DNA of 29,622 nucleotides, from NCBI GenBank assembly GCA_035760665.1, contig DASTSN010000046.1, forward strand, positions 1 through 29,622. Direction: 5' to 3'. Below, piece after piece: positions 1 through 7,014 of the stretch; the stretch's first letter is position 1; every line of letters begins with the position of its first letter. The position numbers and the translations under genes are program-made. Source of the DNA: DASTSN01 sp035760665. Its GTDB lineage: Bacteria; Bacteroidota; Bacteroidia; Chitinophagales; Chitinophagaceae. Below the pieces are notes generated by a model. The model did not search any database and had not been told where the DNA came from. It worked only from the letters and a program-made list of their open reading frames with translations.

Positions 1-147
1 ATTAAACATAATATCCGAGATTCGAAAGCCCAGAATTTCATTGGCCTGTTCAAAAAGCTTTTTTACAAAAGCGCTGTTCTCATAATGATCTTTTGCCATT
101 CCGGGAAATTGTGAACCCTGGCCGGGAAAAACAAATGCGTGTTTCAT
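1..147 (-). CDS. fabD: Malonyl-CoA:ACP transacylase, N-terminal 49 residues (cut by window edge)
   Basis: The first 49 codons of a gene that runs off the left edge. The start is the ATG at 147-145. The protein opens MKHAFVFPGQGSQFPGMA, and FPGQGSQ(F/Y)PGM is the amino-terminal signature of FabD, which moves malonyl groups from CoA to acyl carrier protein for fatty acid synthesis. The GHSLG active-site motif would lie outside the window. The same opening occurs in acyltransferase domains of polyketide synthases, but a free start at residue 1 and housekeeping neighbours favour FabD. It lies downstream of folE on the same strand, separated by a terminator-like hairpin, so it is probably transcribed on its own. 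No good Shine-Dalgarno precedes the ATG. Confidence 0.9.
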   Translation of the reverse strand, partial: MKHAFVFPGQGSQFPGMAKDHYENSAFVKKLFEQANEILGFRISDIMFN

Positions 148-233
148 CCAAAAAATTTTATGGTCTGTAAAATGGAACAGTATATTCACCAGCTTTGCAA
201 AGCCGGTACCCTTTACCGCAATTCGAACAAACA

Positions 234-278
234 AAAATGCCACAAAGACTTTAACTAAAAAAATCTTTATGGCATTTT
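234..278 (-). terminator. Intrinsic terminator after folE
   Basis: Arms at 234-248 and 264-278 pair over 15 positions with a single mismatch around a 15-nt loop. On the minus strand the hairpin ends in TGGCATTTTTG, giving a T-run. It lies 17 nt past the folE stop and before fabD, so it probably ends the PTPS-folE transcript. Confidence 0.7.
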
Positions 279-294
279 ATATATGCATGCCTGA

Positions 295-891
295 TCAGCT
301 CAGTGTGGCGGAAATCAGCTTTAAAAATTCGCTGCGGGTAGAGTTTTTATGAAACTCTCCGTCAAATGCTGAAGTAGTGGTAACAGAATTTTGTTTTTGT
401 ACACCCCGCATCATCATACAGAGGTGTTGTGCCTCAATCACTACAGCCACACCCAAGGGATTCAGCGACTCTTTAATCGCCTGCAATATCTGCGTGGTGA
501 GCCGTTCCTGCACCTGCAGGCGACGTGAATACACATCCACCACACGGGCCAGCTTACTGAGGCCAGTTATCCAGCCATTAGGAATATAGGCAATATGCGC
601 CTTTCCAAAAAATGGCAGCATATGGTGTTCACACATCGAATACAGTTCAATGTCTTTTACGATCACCATCTCGCTTACATCTTCATGAAACTTAGCTGAG
701 TTTAAAATATCTTTTGCATCAATTTGATAACCCTGCGTCAGGTACTGCATTGCCTTGGCCAGCCGCTCCGGTGTTTTCAGCAACCCTTCCCGGCCGGAGT
801 CTTCGCCCAGCAAATCCAGTATTTCTTTATAATTTTTAATAAGCCCTGATGTTATGTTTTCTTCGTATTGCTCTGTTTTTTTATATGCCAT
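295..891 (-). CDS. folE: GTP cyclohydrolase I
   Basis: 198 aa, a normal length for FolE type 1. It converts GTP to 7,8-dihydroneopterin triphosphate, the first step of folate, tetrahydropterin and 7-deazaguanine synthesis, in the cytosol. Visible signatures are CEHHMLPFFGKAHIAYIP (around residues 87-104, with zinc-ligand Cys and the His pair), GLSKLARVVDVYSRRLQVQE (around 110-129) and HLCMMMRGV (around 156-164, second zinc Cys and substrate-binding Arg). The start MAYKKTEQ is preceded by an A/T-rich stretch without a Shine-Dalgarno. The PTPS-family gene just upstream ends 25 nt before this start, so the two are probably co-transcribed. FolE makes the substrate of those PTPS/QueD enzymes, which explains the grouping. 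Confidence 0.97.
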   Translation of the reverse strand: MAYKKTEQYEENITSGLIKNYKEILDLLGEDSGREGLLKTPERLAKAMQYLTQGYQIDAKDILNSAKFHEDVSEMVIVKDIELYSMCEHHMLPFFGKAHIAYIPNGWITGLSKLARVVDVYSRRLQVQERLTTQILQAIKESLNPLGVAVVIEAQHLCMMMRGVQKQNSVTTTSAFDGEFHKNSTRSEFLKLISATLS

Positions 892-916
892 TATATTTAA
901 ATTCTGATTTTAATAA

Positions 917-1333
917 TTAATCGGCCGGGTATTCTACAAAGTTTCGCGGCGTTTCATACAAACGAATTTGCATATCCATATTTTCATCAATATGCGGCCG
1001 TAATAATTGATAAATGACGACAGCTATATTTTCGGCAGTAGGGTTGAGTTCTCTGAACTCTTCGGTATCGAGGTTAAGATTTTTATGATCAAACCGCTCC
1101 AGCACCTCCCTTTTGATCAGGTCAGAAAGTACTTTCATGTCCATGACATAGCCGGTATTTTCATCAGGCATCCCCACCACTTTCACTTCCAGCTCATAAT
1201 TATGGCCATGGTAGTGCGGGAGAGCGCATTTACCAAAAACTTTTTCGTTTTTTGCATCGTCCCATTTTGGGTTAAAGAGGCGATGTGCCGCATTAAAATG
1301 TTCCTTCCGGAAAACAGCTACCTTCTTACTCAT
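917..1333 (-). CDS. 6-pyruvoyl-tetrahydropterin synthase / QueD family protein, copy 1
   Basis: 138 aa. Members use zinc and a Cys-Asp-His catalytic set to convert dihydroneopterin triphosphate either to 6-pyruvoyl-tetrahydropterin (PTPS) or to 6-carboxy-tetrahydropterin (QueD, queuosine route). Visible here are FNAAHRL (H17), FGKC (C36), YHGHNYELEV (H42, H44), FDHKNLNLD (D82, H83) and RLYETPRNFVEY (E127). The long FGKC...HGHNYE spacing and DHKNLNLD resemble animal-type PTPS more than E. coli QueD (from memory). It lies 25 nt upstream of folE and downstream of a second copy. No queC or queE is in the window, so pterin and queuosine roles cannot be separated. A stem-loop (1367-1372 with 1392-1397) lies in the 143-bp gap to copy 2. 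Confidence 0.9.
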   Translation of the reverse strand: MSKKVAVFRKEHFNAAHRLFNPKWDDAKNEKVFGKCALPHYHGHNYELEVKVVGMPDENTGYVMDMKVLSDLIKREVLERFDHKNLNLDTEEFRELNPTAENIAVVIYQLLRPHIDENMDMQIRLYETPRNFVEYPAD

Positions 1334-1476
1334 ACAAGGAAAGTACGAATTAAATACCAGATTTGGGTGCCGCTGATTCCACTCAGCAACCCGGCACTTT
1401 TAAATACTTTGTTTGGACCTATCCGTACAAAAGAGGAAATAACAGGGAGCTGACGTATTTGTTCGAAAATAAGTGG

Positions 1477-1890
1477 CTATTTTTCGCCAAAATATTCCAC
1501 ATAAATACGCGGTGTTTCATATAGTTTTATGCAGTGTAGCTGAACGCCGGCAGGTAAATGCGGTTCCAGTTGCTGCCAGATACCGACTGCCAGGTTTTCC
1601 GTGCTGCACATTTTCCCCTGCATAAAATCCACATCAAGGTTCAGATTCCGGTGATCAATTTTTTCTATCACATGCTCTTTGATCAGTACACTAAGTTTTT
1701 TTACATCGAATAAAAAACCGGTATCCGGATCGGGCTGCCCTTTTATGGTAACATATAATTCATAATTGTGGCCATGCCAGTTATCATTGGCACATTTACC
1801 AAAAACTTCGTCGTTTTTTTCCCGGCTCCAGCTGGGGTTATACAATTTATGTGCAGCATTAAAATGCTCAAGTCGCGTCAGGTACACCAT
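1477..1890 (-). CDS. 6-pyruvoyl-tetrahydropterin synthase / QueD family protein, copy 2
   Basis: 137 aa, clearly paralogous to the neighbouring gene at 917-1333. All expected metal and catalytic residues are present: H14 in FNAAHKL, C33 in FGKC, H39 and H41 in WHGHNYELYV, D79-H80 in DHRNLNLD and E125 in LYETPR. It also has the STENLAVGIWQQLEPHLP stretch typical of PTPS-type proteins. Both copies therefore look active, and the question is whether they make different products (queuosine precursor versus reduced pterin). The start at 1890 is preceded by TACCTTTG on the minus strand at 1934-1927. It is divergent from mqnB. Assignment to the family is firm; the reaction is not. Confidence 0.9.
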   Translation of the reverse strand: MVYLTRLEHFNAAHKLYNPSWSREKNDEVFGKCANDNWHGHNYELYVTIKGQPDPDTGFLFDVKKLSVLIKEHVIEKIDHRNLNLDVDFMQGKMCSTENLAVGIWQQLEPHLPAGVQLHCIKLYETPRIYVEYFGEK

Positions 1891-1926
1891 AGTTTATTCT
1901 TGCTTTGATCCGCTTTAAAAACGCTG

Positions 1927-1934
1927 CAAAGGTA
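1927..1934 (-). promoter_or_regulatory. Candidate -7 element (TACCTTTG) for PTPS copy 2
   Basis: On the minus strand 1934-1927 reads TACCTTTG, an exact match to the Bacteroidota -7 consensus TAnnTTTG. It lies 36 nt before the start codon. No clear TTG was found at the usual spacing, so this is half a promoter only. Confidence 0.45.
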
Positions 1935-2001
1935 TACAAATGCTACAGTTTAAAAGCAGGCTTTCCAGCCGTCTGGAAGCGGCAGAAACAGCAGTATGCT
2001 G

Positions 2002-2009
2002 TAATTTTG
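2002..2009 (+). promoter_or_regulatory. Candidate -7 element (TAATTTTG) for mqnB
   Basis: TAATTTTG matches TAnnTTTG exactly and is followed by CACATT and then the mqnB ATG at 2016. Transcription starting at the usual distance would give an almost leaderless mRNA. No matching -33 TTG is obvious. Confidence 0.45.
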
Positions 2010-2015
2010 CACATT

Positions 2016-2675
2016 ATGCAAATACTAGTTTGTGCAGCTACTATACGGGAAATAAAACCGTTCCTTGACCACCATCTGAACGAGCAGCAAGCAAAAAAAA
2101 TTGACGTCCTGATTACCGGCATAGGCTTAACCGCCACTATGTACCGGCTAACCAAGTACCTTGGGTTGAAGCGGCCTGACCTGGTGATCCAGGCCGGTGT
2201 GGCCGGCGGGTTCGACCGGCAACTTTCCCTGGCCTCTGTTGTTGTGGTAAAACAGGAAACAATTGCCGACGAAAGCGTAGTAGAATTGAAAGCGTTAAAA
2301 AGCTTATTTGACCTGAAACTGGTACCGCAAAATCAATTTCCATACCGGAAAGGCTGGTTGGTAAATCCGCATAAAGATTTTATTAAGCGAACAAAACTAA
2401 AAGCAGTCAACGGTGTTTCTGTAAATGAAATCACCACTGCCGTTCAAAAGATTAAATTTTACCGGCAGGCCTTTGCGCCGGTGGTGGAATCCATGGAAGG
2501 TGCCGCCCTGCACTACAGCTGCCTGATGGAACAGGTTCCGTTTATACAATTCAGAAGCATTTCGAACTATGTGGGTGAACGCAATAAGCAGAAATGGAAC
2601 ATGCGTGAATCGATTATCAACCTGAATGCTGAACTGATCCGGTTTACAGCATCACTTAATTTAAATGAAAAATGA
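2016..2675 (+). CDS. mqnB: Futalosine hydrolase
   Basis: 219 aa from the ATG at 2016. The frame is open further upstream to 1905, but family members begin close to MQILVCAAT, and a promoter-like TAATTTTG sits at 2002-2009, so the shorter start is chosen. MqnB cleaves the N-glycosidic bond of futalosine, releasing hypoxanthine, in the alternative (futalosine) menaquinone pathway. It belongs to the nucleoside phosphorylase / MTA-nucleosidase fold. QAGVAGGFD (the GIAGAF-like loop), VESMEGAALHYSCL (the catalytic ExMEGAA motif) and RSISNYVGERN are all visible. Its stop overlaps the mqnD start in an ATGA, so the two are translationally coupled. The other pathway genes (mqnA, mqnC) are not in the window. 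Confidence 0.92.
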   Translation: MQILVCAATIREIKPFLDHHLNEQQAKKIDVLITGIGLTATMYRLTKYLGLKRPDLVIQAGVAGGFDRQLSLASVVVVKQETIADESVVELKALKSLFDLKLVPQNQFPYRKGWLVNPHKDFIKRTKLKAVNGVSVNEITTAVQKIKFYRQAFAPVVESMEGAALHYSCLMEQVPFIQFRSISNYVGERNKQKWNMRESIINLNAELIRFTASLNLNEK

Positions 2676-3505
2676 AACTGACAATTGGATTTAGTCCGTG
2701 CCCGAACGATACATTCATCTTCGACGCACTCATAAATAAAAAAATTGATACCGAAGGACTGGAATTTGAAGCAGTACTGGAAGATGTTGAAACCCTTAAC
2801 CAAAAAGCCGCTCTTGGAGAACTGGATATTACAAAACTCAGTTTTCCTGCCTTTTTCAATGTGGCCAACCAATATGTATTGCTGAATGCCGGCAGTGCGC
2901 TGGGAAAAGGAGTTGGTCCTTTATTAATTGCCAATGAACCCAAAACAACCGAAGAGGTGCCCGGCTGCAGCATTGCAATCCCCGGGGAAAATACGACGGC
3001 TAACCTGCTTTTGGGATTTGCCTTCCCGGAAGCTCTCAATAAAACGCCCATGGTTTTTTCGTCTATTGAAGATGCTGTGTTAACCGGCAAAAAAGATCTT
3101 GGTGTGATAATCCATGAAAACAGGTTCACCTATGCACAAAAGGGATTAACCAAAATCGTTGACCTGGGCGAACATTGGGAAAGTAAGATGAATGTGCCGA
3201 TTCCGTTGGGGGGCATTGCCATCAAACGAAAACTTGGCAAAGATTTGGCAAGCCATGTCAATGAACTGATCCGGAAAAGCCTTGATTATTCGTTTGCTCT
3301 TTATCCCAAGATATCTGCATACACCCAACAACATGCCCAGGAAATGGATGAAAACGTGATGCGCCAGCATATCGAACTGTACGTAAATAATTATTCGCTG
3401 GACCTGGGTGAAGACGGACGTAATGCAATTAAAATTTTATTTGGAGTTTACCGCAATATGCGGAAGACCGTCGAAACCGCAGCCGCTGATACGCTATTTC
3501 TTTAA
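2672..3505 (+). CDS. mqnD: 1,4-dihydroxy-6-naphthoate synthase
   Basis: 277 aa. MqnD turns cyclic dehypoxanthine futalosine into 1,4-dihydroxy-6-naphthoate in the futalosine menaquinone pathway. It has a periplasmic-binding-protein-like fold. The opening MKLTIGFSPCPNDTFIFDAL and the following GLEFEAVLEDVETLNQKA, DITKLSFPAF and NRFTYAQKGL are characteristic of the family; the internal IIHENRFTY carries the conserved catalytic-region His. It starts inside the last codons of mqnB (ATGA overlap). The 3' end overlaps the convergent photolyase gene by 12 nt. MqnB and MqnD catalyse steps of the same route on either side of MqnC, supporting both calls. Confidence 0.95.
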   Translation: MKLTIGFSPCPNDTFIFDALINKKIDTEGLEFEAVLEDVETLNQKAALGELDITKLSFPAFFNVANQYVLLNAGSALGKGVGPLLIANEPKTTEEVPGCSIAIPGENTTANLLLGFAFPEALNKTPMVFSSIEDAVLTGKKDLGVIIHENRFTYAQKGLTKIVDLGEHWESKMNVPIPLGGIAIKRKLGKDLASHVNELIRKSLDYSFALYPKISAYTQQHAQEMDENVMRQHIELYVNNYSLDLGEDGRNAIKILFGVYRNMRKTVETAAADTLFL

Positions 3506-4801
3506 CGCAGTTGCATAAGCGTCCAGGCATCTTTTGCGGGCAAACTCGTGTTCCACAATCGGTTTGGGATAAGTGAGTTCTTCAAATTCCGGTACCCACC
3601 TGCGCACATAGGTGAGCTGCGGATCAAACTTTTTCGTTTGCAGGTAAGGGTTAAACACTCTGAAATACGGTGCAGCATCACAGCCACTTCCTGCCGCCCA
3701 TTGCCATCCCCCATTGTTGGCTGCCAGGTCAAAGTCAAGTAATTTTTTTGCAAAGTATGCCTCTCCCCAGCGCCAGTCAATCAGTAAATGCTTTGTCAGG
3801 AAACTGGCAACGATCATGCGTACACGATTATGCATGTACCCCGTTTCGTTCAGCTGGCGCATACCTGCGTCTACAATAGGATAACCGGTTCTGCCTTCAC
3901 ACCAGGCATGAAATTCAGTTTCGTTATTGCGCCAGCTAATCCGGTCGTATTCGGGCTTAAATGACCGGGTGACAACAAACGGAAAATGCCACAAAATCAT
4001 ATGATAAAAATCGCGCCAGATCAATTCGTTTAGAAATGACTCACTCAAGCGGCTGCCTTCACGCGCCAGTTGACGAATACTGATAGTACCAAACCGCAGG
4101 TGCACACTCAGTCGCGAAGTACCATCGACAGCCGGAAAATCCCGTTGCTCTTTGTAATGTGCCATCACATCTGGCCGCGAGTCTTTAAGAGGAAAAGAAC
4201 GGTTAACAGGTATAAAGTTCATGGACGCGAGGGAAGGAATTTCCCTTACTGATTGTTTGTAAAAATTAACGCCATATTTTTCTACCGGGTAAGATTTTAG
4301 ATAAAAATTATTCAGCTGTGCTTTCCAGCGCCGGGAGAATGGAGTAAACACTGTATAGGGCTTGCCGTCATCTTTTAGAACTTCATCTTTCTCAAAAATC
4401 ACCTGATCTTTGAATGTATGCAGTTTAATTTTTCTTCTACCTAATAAGGCAGCAATTTCCGTATCCCGTTTTTTTGCATAGGGTTCGTAGTCGTGATTGG
4501 TAAAAACCTGTTGTATGTTGTAGACCTCAAGGAGGTTTAAAAAAACTTCTTCGGGAAAGCCATAGCGTACATCCAGGGTAGTACGGCATTTTGCCTGCAA
4601 GCTGGCTTGCATTTCTGCCAGTTGCTGATGTATGAATGTTACCCTGGCGTCATCACGGTCAGTTAGTTCGTCCAGGATATGCCGGTCGAATATAAAAACC
4701 GGAACCACGGGCAAGCCGGCCTTCAAGGCATGGTATAGGCCGGCATTGTCATGCAGCCGGAGATCTCTCCGAAACCAAAAAATATTGACTGCTTCTTTCA
4801 T
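3494..4801 (-). CDS. phrB: Deoxyribodipyrimidine photo-lyase (cryptochrome/photolyase family)
   Basis: 435 aa. The enzyme uses blue light, FAD and an antenna cofactor to split cyclobutane pyrimidine dimers. The N-terminal Rossmann antenna domain begins VNIFWFRRDLRLHDNAGLYHAL. The C-terminal FAD domain shows ELIWRDFYHMILWHFP, GRTGYPIVDAGMRQLNETGY, MHNRVRMIVASFLTKHLLIDWRWGE (written in parts) and ANNGGWQWAAGSGCDAAPYF, with the tryptophans of the electron-transfer chain in place. Length is slightly short but complete for class I photolyases. The last 12 nt overlap the end of mqnD on the opposite strand. A PabC-like gene lies 43 nt upstream on the same strand, with a 7-bp inverted repeat (4813-4832) between them. 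A cryptochrome role cannot be excluded. Confidence 0.93.
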   Translation of the reverse strand: MKEAVNIFWFRRDLRLHDNAGLYHALKAGLPVVPVFIFDRHILDELTDRDDARVTFIHQQLAEMQASLQAKCRTTLDVRYGFPEEVFLNLLEVYNIQQVFTNHDYEPYAKKRDTEIAALLGRRKIKLHTFKDQVIFEKDEVLKDDGKPYTVFTPFSRRWKAQLNNFYLKSYPVEKYGVNFYKQSVREIPSLASMNFIPVNRSFPLKDSRPDVMAHYKEQRDFPAVDGTSRLSVHLRFGTISIRQLAREGSRLSESFLNELIWRDFYHMILWHFPFVVTRSFKPEYDRISWRNNETEFHAWCEGRTGYPIVDAGMRQLNETGYMHNRVRMIVASFLTKHLLIDWRWGEAYFAKKLLDFDLAANNGGWQWAAGSGCDAAPYFRVFNPYLQTKKFDPQLTYVRRWVPEFEELTYPKPIVEHEFARKRCLDAYATALKK

Positions 4802-4844
4802 ACAAATTCCCTTTCAGCCATTAACGGCTGAATGCAAAATAGGT

Positions 4845-5687
4845 TTACTGAAAAACCGGCTGAATAAATTTCTTGTAAAAAGCAGCCGTTTGTTCATTGC
4901 GATAGACAGTATTGACGCATAATTTCACCCATTTGATACCAGCAACAGCATTGGTGAGAAATAACTCATCTGCATTTTCAAGGTCCTGCAGTTTCACAGC
5001 CGTTTCTTTAACTACCAACCCGGATTGTTGTAATTTATTTATCAAAAATTTACGCATCACGCCTGCCACACATCCTTCTGTTAAGGCAGGTGTGTAGATG
5101 ATATTTTGATGAATAAAAAACAAGTTAGAAATGGTTCCATCAGCAATATGGCCTTTTTCGTTCAGGATAAAACATTCATTCAGCTGATGCCTTTTTGCAT
5201 AAAGTGCAGCCATCACGTAAGGCAGGTAATTCGCAGTTTTGCTGTTCGAAAATAAATCACAGCTTTTGTGCGCATCAGGAAAAACAGCTGTAACAAGTCC
5301 GTTTTCATTAAACGCTTGAGCAGCAGCATTGAGCGGCCAGCATTCAATGAGGTAATTGAAGGCATCAATATTTTCAAAAATCCCGCCATGCCCGCGAAAC
5401 ACCGTTAACCGGATACGGGCAGCCTGCTCGCACCGGTTTTTCCGGCAAAGCGTTTCAATGTATGTGAGGAGCAGCTCCGGCGTAAAGTGTTTTGGTATGG
5501 TGTAGCTAAATAATCGAAGACTTGTAAACAGCCGCTCCAAATGAAGTGAAAGCAGCGGAATGTTACCAGCCACCATTCGCATCGTTTCAAACAAGGCATC
5601 CCCGTAGCGAAAGCCACGGTTGTTGGCCATCAACACGGGTTCCGCAGCATTTCGGATTTTCCCATCAAGGCAAATGAATTGGTTCAT
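4845..5687 (-). CDS. PLP-dependent aminotransferase class IV, PabC-like (4-amino-4-deoxychorismate lyase)
   Basis: 280 aa from the ATG at 5687. An upstream in-frame ATG at 5756 would add 23 residues with no family resemblance and would run through a terminator hairpin, so it was rejected. Fold-type IV PLP enzymes include PabC (4-aminobenzoate for folate), branched-chain and D-amino-acid transaminases. Visible are NRGFRYGDALFETMR (residues 23-37), SKTANYLPYVMA with the probable PLP lysine K150, GTISNLFFI, TEGCVAGVMR and DELFLTNAVAGIKWV. The TNAVAGI ending and short loops fit a PabC-type lyase better than IlvE. A folate role would fit folE a few kb away, but the substrate is inferred. A trans-acting partner pabB is not in the window. 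Confidence 0.8.
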   Translation of the reverse strand: MNQFICLDGKIRNAAEPVLMANNRGFRYGDALFETMRMVAGNIPLLSLHLERLFTSLRLFSYTIPKHFTPELLLTYIETLCRKNRCEQAARIRLTVFRGHGGIFENIDAFNYLIECWPLNAAAQAFNENGLVTAVFPDAHKSCDLFSNSKTANYLPYVMAALYAKRHQLNECFILNEKGHIADGTISNLFFIHQNIIYTPALTEGCVAGVMRKFLINKLQQSGLVVKETAVKLQDLENADELFLTNAVAGIKWVKLCVNTVYRNEQTAAFYKKFIQPVFQ

Positions 5688-5709
5688 ACCGTGAAAGTAA
5701 AAATAAAAA

Positions 5710-5749
5710 TGCCAATCTGCCTGCCATGGAAAATGGCAGCAGACTGGCA
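5710..5749 (-). terminator. Intrinsic terminator after response regulator 1
   Basis: A long hairpin lies 26 nt past the stop of the 5775-6446 gene: TGCCA/TGGCA at the base, CTGCCAT/ATGGCAG at the top (5721-5727 with 5733-5739), loop GGAAA, with a small interruption. On the minus strand it is followed by ATTTTTATTTTTA. This is a convincing terminator and separates the regulator from the PabC-like gene. Confidence 0.85.
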
Positions 5750-5774
5750 CATGCATTTATAAATACTGAACGAT

Positions 5775-6446
5775 TTACTGACTAACGATTCCTGCTTTTA
5801 CTGCATACATAACAAGACCCGCCATTGATTTGGTGCCTGTTTTGGTTTTTAATTTATCACGGATAGCTTCCACGGTCCGAGGACTCAGGTCTACGATGTC
5901 GGCAATTTCTTTCGTGCTCTTTTCTTCGCACATTAATTTAAGAATGGTGATTTCTTTTTCTGTGAGTTGCACATCCGCCGGCATCGACGCTTCTGCTGTG
6001 CGTTTGGTACGCAGACCGCTCAATAAGGCTTTATTGGTAAGATCATTGAAAAAGAAATCCTGCTCATACACTGCACGAATAGCATCATAAATCATATCAG
6101 ACCCGGACTCTTTTGTGAGATAAGAGTTGGCACCGATTTCCATCATTTTAGAAATCATGGAATGATCATTGTGCATGGATAGCATAATGACCTTAACATC
6201 GGGATATAATTTTTTGATTTCTGGTAAGGTAGTCAGCCCATCCATGATCGGCATCTGAATGTCGAGTAAAACGACATCGGGCTGCACGTGCTTTAGCAGG
6301 TTCAGCAACTGCATCCCATTTTCGGCTTCGGCTACCATTTGAATATCTTTCCGGCTGGAGAGTGAGGTTTTCACACCTGTACGGAAAAGGGCATGATCGT
6401 CAGCAATGGCAACTTTAATAACTGCGTTAGGATCGTGATTTTTCAT
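5775..6446 (-). CDS. NarL/LuxR-type response regulator 1 (no adjacent kinase)
   Basis: 223 aa. The receiver domain has acidic D16-D17 (IADDHALFRTG), phospho-acceptor D62 (VVLLDIQMPIMDG), S90 (IMLSMHND) and K112 (LTKESG), so it should be phosphorylatable. The C-terminal LuxR/GerE helix-turn-helix spans roughly residues 156-218 (LTEKEITILKLMCEEKSTKE and LSPRTVEAIRDKL). The family binds DNA after phosphorylation by HisKA_3-type kinases. No kinase gene is adjacent; the only one in the window is at 10033. It is paralogous to the regulators at 7820 and 10900. A small RNA gene is transcribed divergently, with its promoter about 250 bp upstream, and a 14-bp inverted repeat lies 50 nt before the start. 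A strong terminator follows the stop. Confidence 0.93.
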   Translation of the reverse strand: MKNHDPNAVIKVAIADDHALFRTGVKTSLSSRKDIQMVAEAENGMQLLNLLKHVQPDVVLLDIQMPIMDGLTTLPEIKKLYPDVKVIMLSMHNDHSMISKMMEIGANSYLTKESGSDMIYDAIRAVYEQDFFFNDLTNKALLSGLRTKRTAEASMPADVQLTEKEITILKLMCEEKSTKEIADIVDLSPRTVEAIRDKLKTKTGTKSMAGLVMYAVKAGIVSQ

Positions 6447-6495
6447 TGGAAATTAAATTAGTAAAAGATGAATCAATATTATTATAAAATAGTCA

Positions 6496-6570
6496 GTTTC
6501 CGCACGCAAATTGGAAAAATCCCGCAACATATACCATAGTAGAAATACTTGATTTCTTGCGTGCAGAAAC
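6496..6570 (-). repeat. Long inverted repeat upstream of response regulator 1
   Basis: GTTTCCGCACGCAA (6496-6509) pairs with TTGCGTGCAGAAAC (6557-6570), with 13 of 14 positions complementary and 47 nt between the arms. It lies 50 nt before the regulator start on the minus strand. It could be a 5'UTR stem or a pair of binding sites. The other regulator genes lack this sequence. Confidence 0.55.
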
Positions 6571-6692
6571 TACGAAAGCAATTTATCTGTTGGCAAATAT
6601 TGGAATCACTTAGAAAATTTTCGACAACCAAAATGAAGATTTTACGATGAATGTGGTAAATACCGAAGCCGGAAAATCGGGCAGTATTGCTC

Positions 6693-6723
6693 TTGTCCAC
6701 ATTACGATGTGGATATATTTTTG
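6693..6723 (+). promoter_or_regulatory. Promoter of small RNA copy 1
   Basis: TTG at 6693-6695, a 20-bp spacer, then TATTTTTG at 6716-6723, an exact match to TAnnTTTG. Six nt later the RNA's end-pairing stem begins. A perfect palindrome, TCCACAT-TACG-ATGTGGA (6696-6713), fills the spacer. The geometry is identical to that of copy 2 (8719-8749). Confidence 0.75.
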
Positions 6724-6729
6724 TATTCG

Positions 6730-6859
6730 AAAGTTGATTGACACGGAAACAATCGTAGTAATTCCGACCGTCCAATGTCCTATACCGTCCAGAAAGTTCT
6801 TATTCACTATCTTATGAAAAACCAGCACGATCTATTCCCTCAATCAACTTTCTCTTTTT
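6730..6859 (+). ncRNA. Candidate small structured RNA, copy 1
   Basis: About 130 nt, not recognised as a named family. The predicted 5' end begins AAAGTTGATTGA (6730-6741), perfectly complementary to TCAATCAACTTT (6840-6851). This is followed by a T-rich tract to 6859, so the ends close a 12-bp stem next to a terminator-like run. Inside, 6767-6795 is identical over 29 nt to 8786-8814 in copy 2 and carries two ACCGTCC boxes around an ATGTCC. The rest of the interior differs between copies, which points to selection on core, stem and promoter. A core ATG (6775) could open a short ORF (36 codons here, 7 in copy 2); the unequal lengths argue against coding. The gene is divergent from response regulator 1. 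Confidence 0.65.
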
Positions 6860-7014
6860 CTTTGCCGAATTTATATCCCCGTTTTTAAATCCGAGTTCTA
6901 TTGCTTATACCTCGATTGTAAGAGTTCTCTTCAATTTTTGTACATATTTCCCTGGTAAAAAATAGTTATCCGCTGCTTTATTTGAGAAGCTGTTTCCGGC
7001 GGGGTGACAAATAA

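Larger units (their letters stand above)
6447..7014. other. 568-bp intergenic region holding a small RNA gene and a long inverted repeat
   Basis: No convincing protein gene. The region contains an inverted repeat at 6496-6570, a small RNA promoter at 6693-6723 and the RNA itself at 6730-6859. The remaining 150 bp (6860-7014) are A/T-rich; no terminator or promoter was recognised there, although the methyltransferase at 7015 must end its transcript nearby. Confidence 0.6.

Noticed and set aside
1367..1397. Stem-loop GTGCCG/CGGCAC between the PTPS genes as a terminator
   Set aside because: On the minus strand, where it would have to act, it is followed by CCCAAATC rather than a T-run.
1905..2015. 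Longer N-terminus for mqnB
   Set aside because: The extra 37 residues do not resemble the family and would include the promoter-like TAATTTTG.
6775..6885. Short ORF from the ATG inside the small RNA core (MSYTVQK in both copies)
   Set aside because: The shared peptide is only seven codons; copy 2 stops there while copy 1 runs on through the 3' stem and terminator. The conserved promoter-stem-core-T-run pattern fits an RNA gene better. A dual-function RNA is not fully excluded.
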